This document shows positions 60,285 through 64,000 of a DNA stretch of 64,000 nt, one piece after another. The translations under genes were made by a program, and so were the position numbers. Every line of letters begins with the position of its first letter. Position 1 is the first letter of the stretch. The notes under the pieces are model-generated. The model was not told the DNA's origin and made no database searches. It saw only the letters and a list, made by a program, of their open reading frames with translations. Origin of the DNA: Micromussa lordhowensis (taxonomy: Eukaryota; Cnidaria; Anthozoa; Scleractinia; Lobophylliidae); contig OZ026604.1 in NCBI GenBank assembly GCA_964020085.1, forward strand, positions 30,708,618 to 30,772,617, written 5' to 3'.

Positions 60285-61470
60285 AAGTGCCAACCTAGCA
60301 AAACATTTTGCTGCAAACCGCGCCTCTTAAAGTGCCCGTGAAGCCGAGCTATGTCAAATTTGCCAAGGGGACCCCCAGCGCGCGTTTTCTGAAATTCTGC
60401 AAAGTTGGGACCAGGGCAAACTACTGCAAAAAGAAGGCCAGAAAAAACACTCTGGCGCCAATGCCATCATGTCCTAACTAGGATTTCCTTGAAGTGCCAA
60501 CCTAGCAGAAAATTTTTGCTGCAAACCGCGCCTCTTAAAGTGCCTGTGAAGCCGAGCTATGTCAAATTTGCCAAGGGGACCCCCAGCGCGCGTTTTCTGA
60601 AATTCTGCAAAGTTGGGACCAGGGCAAACTACTGCAAAAAGAAGGCCAGAAAAAAACCCTGGCGCCAATGTCATCATGTCCTAACTAGAATTTCCTTAAA
60701 GTGCCAACCTAGCAAAACATTTTGCTGCAAACCGCGCCTCTTAAAGTGCCCGTGAAGCCGAGCTATGTCAAATTTGCCAAGGGGACCCCCAGCGCGCGTT
60801 TTCTGAAATTCTGCAAAGTTGGGACCAGGGCAAACTACTGCAAAAAGAAGGCCAGAAAAAACACCCTGGCGCCAATGTCATCATGTCCTAACTAAGATTT
60901 CCTTGAAGTGCCAACCTAGCAGAACATTTTGCTGCAAACCGCGCCTCTTAAAGTGCCCGTGAAGCCGAGCGATGTCAAATTTGCCAAGGGGACCCCCAGC
61001 GCGCGTTTTCTGAAATTCTGCAAAGTTGGGACCAGGGCAAACTACTGCAAAAAGAAGGCCACAAAAAACACCCTGGCGCCAATGTCATCATGTCCTAACT
61101 AAGATTTTCTTGAAGTGCCAACCTAGCAGAACATTTTGCTGCAAACCGCGCCTCTTAAAGTGCCCGTGAAGCCGAGCTATGTCAAATTTGCCAAGGGGAC
61201 CCCCAGCGCGCGTTTTCTGAAATTCTGCAAAGTTGGGACCAGGGCAAACTACTGCAGAAAGAAGGCCAGAAAAAACACCCTGGCGCCAATGCCATCATGT
61301 CCTAACTACGATTTCCTTAAAGTGCCAACCTAGCAAAACATTTTGCTGCAAACCGCGCCTCTTAAAGTGCCCGTGAAGCCGAGCTATGTCAAATTTGCCA
61401 AGGGGACCCCAGCGCGCCTTTTTCTGAAATTCTGCAAAGTTGGGACCAAGGCAAACTACTGCAAAAAGAA
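60285..61470. repeat. Partial third copy of the distal higher-order block
   Basis: Matches ~54500-55684 at an offset of 5,786 bp (28 x 207 minus 10): it shares the AGAAAATTTTTGCTGC monomer, the CTGCAGAAAGAAGG monomer and the CAGCGCGCCTTTTTC monomer. Some private marks differ (AAGGGGACC instead of AAGGAGACC). Confidence 0.7.
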
Positions 61471-64000
61471 GGCCAGAAAAGACACCCTGGCGCCAATGCC
61501 ATTATGTCCTAACTAAAATTTCCTTCAAGTGCCAACCTAGCAGAACATTTTGCTGCAAACCGCGCCTCTTAAAGTGCCCGTGAAGCCGAGCTATGTCAAA
61601 TTTGCCAGGGGGACCCCCAGCGCGCGTTTTCTGAAATTCTGCAAAGTTGGGACCAGGGCAAACTACTGCAAAAAGAAGGCCAGAAAAGACACCCTGGCGC
61701 CAATGCCATCATGTCTTAACTACAATTTCCTTAAAGTGCCAACCTAGCAGAACATTTTGCTGCAAACCGCGCCTCTTAAAACGCCCGTGAAGCCGAGCTA
61801 TGTCAAATTTGCCAAGGGGACCCCCAGCGCGAATTTTCTGAAATTCTGCAAAGTTGGGACCAGGGCAAACTACTGCAAAAAGAAGGCCAGAAAAAACACC
61901 CTGGCGCCAATGCCATCATGTCTTAACTAGGATTTCCTTAAAGTGCCAACCTAGCAGAACATTTTGCTGCAAACCGCGCCTCTTAAAGTGCCCGTGAAGC
62001 CGAGCTATGTCAAATTTGCCAAGGGGACCCCCAGCGCGCGTTTTCTGAAATTCTGCAAAGTTGGGACCAGGGCAAACTACTGCAAAAAGAAGGCCCGAAA
62101 AAACACCCTAGCGCCAATGTCATCATGTCCTAACTTAAATTTCCTTAAAGTGCCAACCTAGCAGAACATTTTGCTGCAAACCGCGCCTCTTAAAGTGCCA
62201 GTGAAGCCGAGCTATGTCAAATTTGCCAAGGGGACCCCCAGCGCGCGTTTTCTGAAATTCTGCAAAGTTGGGCCCAGGGTAAACTACTGCAAAAAGAAGG
62301 CCAGAAAAAAACACCCTGGCGCCAATGCCATCATGTCCTAACTAGAATTTCCTTGAAGTGCCAACCTAGCAAAACATTTTGCTGCAAACCGCGCCTCTTA
62401 AAGTGCCCGTGAAGCCGAGCTATGTCAAATTTGCCAAGGGGACCCCCAGCGCGCGTTTTCTGAAATTCTGCAAAGTTGGGACCAGAGATAAAACTACTGC
62501 AAAAAGAAGGCCAGAAAAAACACCCTAGCGCCAATGTCATCATGTCCTAACTTAGATTTCCTTCAAGTGCCAACCTAGCAGAACATTTTGCTGCAAACCG
62601 CGCCTCTTAAAGTGCCCGTGAAGCCGAGCTATGTCAAACTTGCCAAGGGGACCCCCAGCGCGCGTTTTCTGAAATTCTGCAAAGTTAAGACCAGGGCAAA
62701 CTACTGCAAAAAGAAGGCCAGAAAAAACACCCTGGCGCCAACGCCATCATGTCCTAACTACAATTTGCTTGAAGTGCCAACCTAGCAGAACATTTTGCTG
62801 CAAACCGCGCCTCTTAAAGTGCCCGTGAAGCCGAGCTATGTCAAATTTGCCAAGGGGACCCCCAGCGCGCGTTTTCTGAAATTCTGCAAAGTTGGGACCA
62901 GGGCAAACTACTGCAAAAAGAAGGCCAGAAAAAACACCCTGGCGCCAATGCCATCATGTCCTAACTAGGATTTCCTTGAAGTGCCAACCTAGCAGAACAT
63001 TTTGCTGCAAACCGCGCCTCTTAAAGTGCCCGTGAAGCCGAGCTATGTCAAATTTGCCAAGGGGACCCCCAGCGAGCGTTTTCTGAAATTCTGCAAAGTT
63101 GGGACCAGGGCAAACTACTGCAAAAAGAAGGCCAAAAAAAACACCCTGACGCCAATGCCATCATGTCCTAACTAAAATTTCCTTAAAGTGCAAACCTAGC
63201 AGAACATTTTGCTGCAATCCGCGCCTCTTAAAGTGCCCGTGAAGCCGAGCTATGTCAAATTTGCCAAGGGGACCCCCAGCGCGCGTTTTCTGAAATTCTG
63301 CAAAGTTGGGACCAGGGCAAACTACTGCAAAAAGAAGGCCAGAAAAATCACCCTGGCGCCAATCCCATCATGTTCTAACTAGTATTTCCTTAAAGTGCCA
63401 ACCTAGCAAAACATTTTGCTGCAAACCGCGCCTCTTAAAGTGCCCGTGAAGCCGAGCTATGTCAAATATGCCAAGGGCACCCCCACCGCGCGTTTTCTGA
63501 AATTCTGCAAAGTTGGGACCAGGGCAAACTACTGCAAAAAGAAGGCCAGAAAAAAAAACCCTGGCGCCAATGCCATCATGTGCTAACTAGGATTTCCTTA
63601 AAGTGCCAACCTAGCAGAAAATTTTTGCTGCAAACCGCGCCTCTTAAAGTGCCTGTGAAGCCGAGTTATGTCAAATTTGCCAAGGGGACCCCCAGCGCGC
63701 GTTTTCTGAAATTCTGCAAAGTTGGGACCAGGGCAAACTACTGCAAAAAGAAGGCCAGAAAAAAACCCTGGCGCCGATGTCATCATGTCCTAACTAGGAT
63801 TTCCTTAACGTGCCAACCTAGCAAAACATTTTGCTGCAAACCGCGCCTCTTAAAGTGCCCGTGAAGCCGAGCTATGTCAAATTTGCCAAGGGGACCCCCA
63901 GCGCGCGTTTTCTGAAATTCTGCAAAGTTGGGACCAGGGATAAAACTACTGCAAAAAGAAGGCCAGAAAAAACACCCTAGCGCCAATGTCATCATGTCGT

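Larger units (their letters stand above)
18901..64000. repeat. 207-bp satellite DNA, ~218 tandem monomers
   Basis: Head-to-tail monomers of 207 bp, all in one orientation, fill the window to its end. Counting from CTGCAAACCGCGCC as position 1, landmarks are GGGGACCCCC (57-66), AGCGCGCG (67-74), CTGCAAA again at 87 and 114, an A-tract at ~132-137, the palindrome TGGCGCCA (143-150) and ATCATGTCCTAACTA (156-170). Positions ~8-128 are almost invariant; most differences fall at ~156-200 and in A-tract length. There are eight CpGs per monomer, most kept in nearly every copy. The first monomer begins mid-unit after the gap. A 207-bp period is close to a nucleosome repeat length, typical of centromeric or heterochromatic satellites, but no known satellite or CENP-B-like box was recognised. 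Confidence 0.98.

Noticed and set aside
18901..64000. More than 100 ORFs of 60-116 codons on both strands in the array, as a multigene family of basic Cys-containing peptides
   Set aside because: The plus-frame peptides start at TTG or similar with no ATG, every monomer has one or two stops, and the A-tract length shifts the frame freely between copies. The same sequence is open on both strands because the period is divisible by three. The pattern fits satellite DNA.
18901..64000. CRISPR-like conserved repeat plus variable spacer layout
   Set aside because: The variable part is itself homologous between monomers, the conserved part is ~160 bp, and the setting is eukaryotic with intron-bearing genes and no cas genes.
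18901..64000. 5S rRNA, U6 or other small RNA gene cluster as identity of the conserved core
   Set aside because: No match by eye to the 5S internal control region, U-snRNA motifs, or tRNA A/B boxes.

Overview
The window looks like metazoan nuclear DNA, most plausibly from an anthozoan cnidarian (stony-coral-like). The genes have GT-AG introns, animal gene content (STOML1, MRPL1, an ER-type FKBP), a eukaryotic tRNA, AT-rich intergenic DNA and many short fold-back and Penelope-like insertions. The taxon is an inference from style and gene content, not from a marker gene.

Layout. Positions 1-5.3 kb hold a possible unrecognised exon (minus strand), an intronless GRF-type zinc-finger gene (1284-1961, +), a membrane-anchored ORF that resembles Golgi glycosyltransferase stems (2265-2864, -), a tRNA-Thr(CGT) (3173-3245) and noncoding DNA with degenerate short repeats. 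Positions 5319-11081 (-) hold a complete eight-exon stomatin-like protein 1 gene (STOML1: membrane hairpin, SPFH/band 7 domain, C-terminal SCP2 domain), which I reconstructed at 400 aa with all splice phases consistent. Only 107 bp separates its start codon from that of a divergent seven-exon gene for mitochondrial ribosomal protein L1 (MRPL1, 11189-16218, +, 274 aa), so the two probably share a bidirectional promoter. Introns of both genes carry MITE-like or fold-back elements, and one STOML1 intron holds a Penelope-like reverse transcriptase fragment. At 17952-18603 (+) lies the first exon of a secreted/ER FKBP-type prolyl isomerase with a long acidic/lysine-rich linker. The rest of that gene is not in the window.

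After a run of exactly 200 N (18701-18900), everything to the window end (about 45.1 kb, about 218 copies) is one head-to-tail satellite with a 207-bp monomer, and the array continues past the edge. Within each monomer a GC- and CpG-rich core is almost invariant over 45 kb, while a segment of about 45 bp carries most of the variation. The array has clear higher-order structure: an 18-monomer block (about 3.72 kb) present twice in tandem, an 11-monomer block (2,272 bp) in tandem plus a partial third copy, a 15-monomer spaced duplication and a 4-monomer duplication. The many 60-116 codon open frames in the array are by-products of a period divisible by three. Stop codons, missing ATG starts and free A-tract length changes argue that they are not genes.

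The most unusual part of the window is this satellite. Its conserved core plus variable segment and its nested higher-order blocks suggest constraint or efficient homogenisation, but no function can be assigned from sequence alone. Its position next to the FKBP exon depends on an assembly gap and should not be taken as proven linkage.
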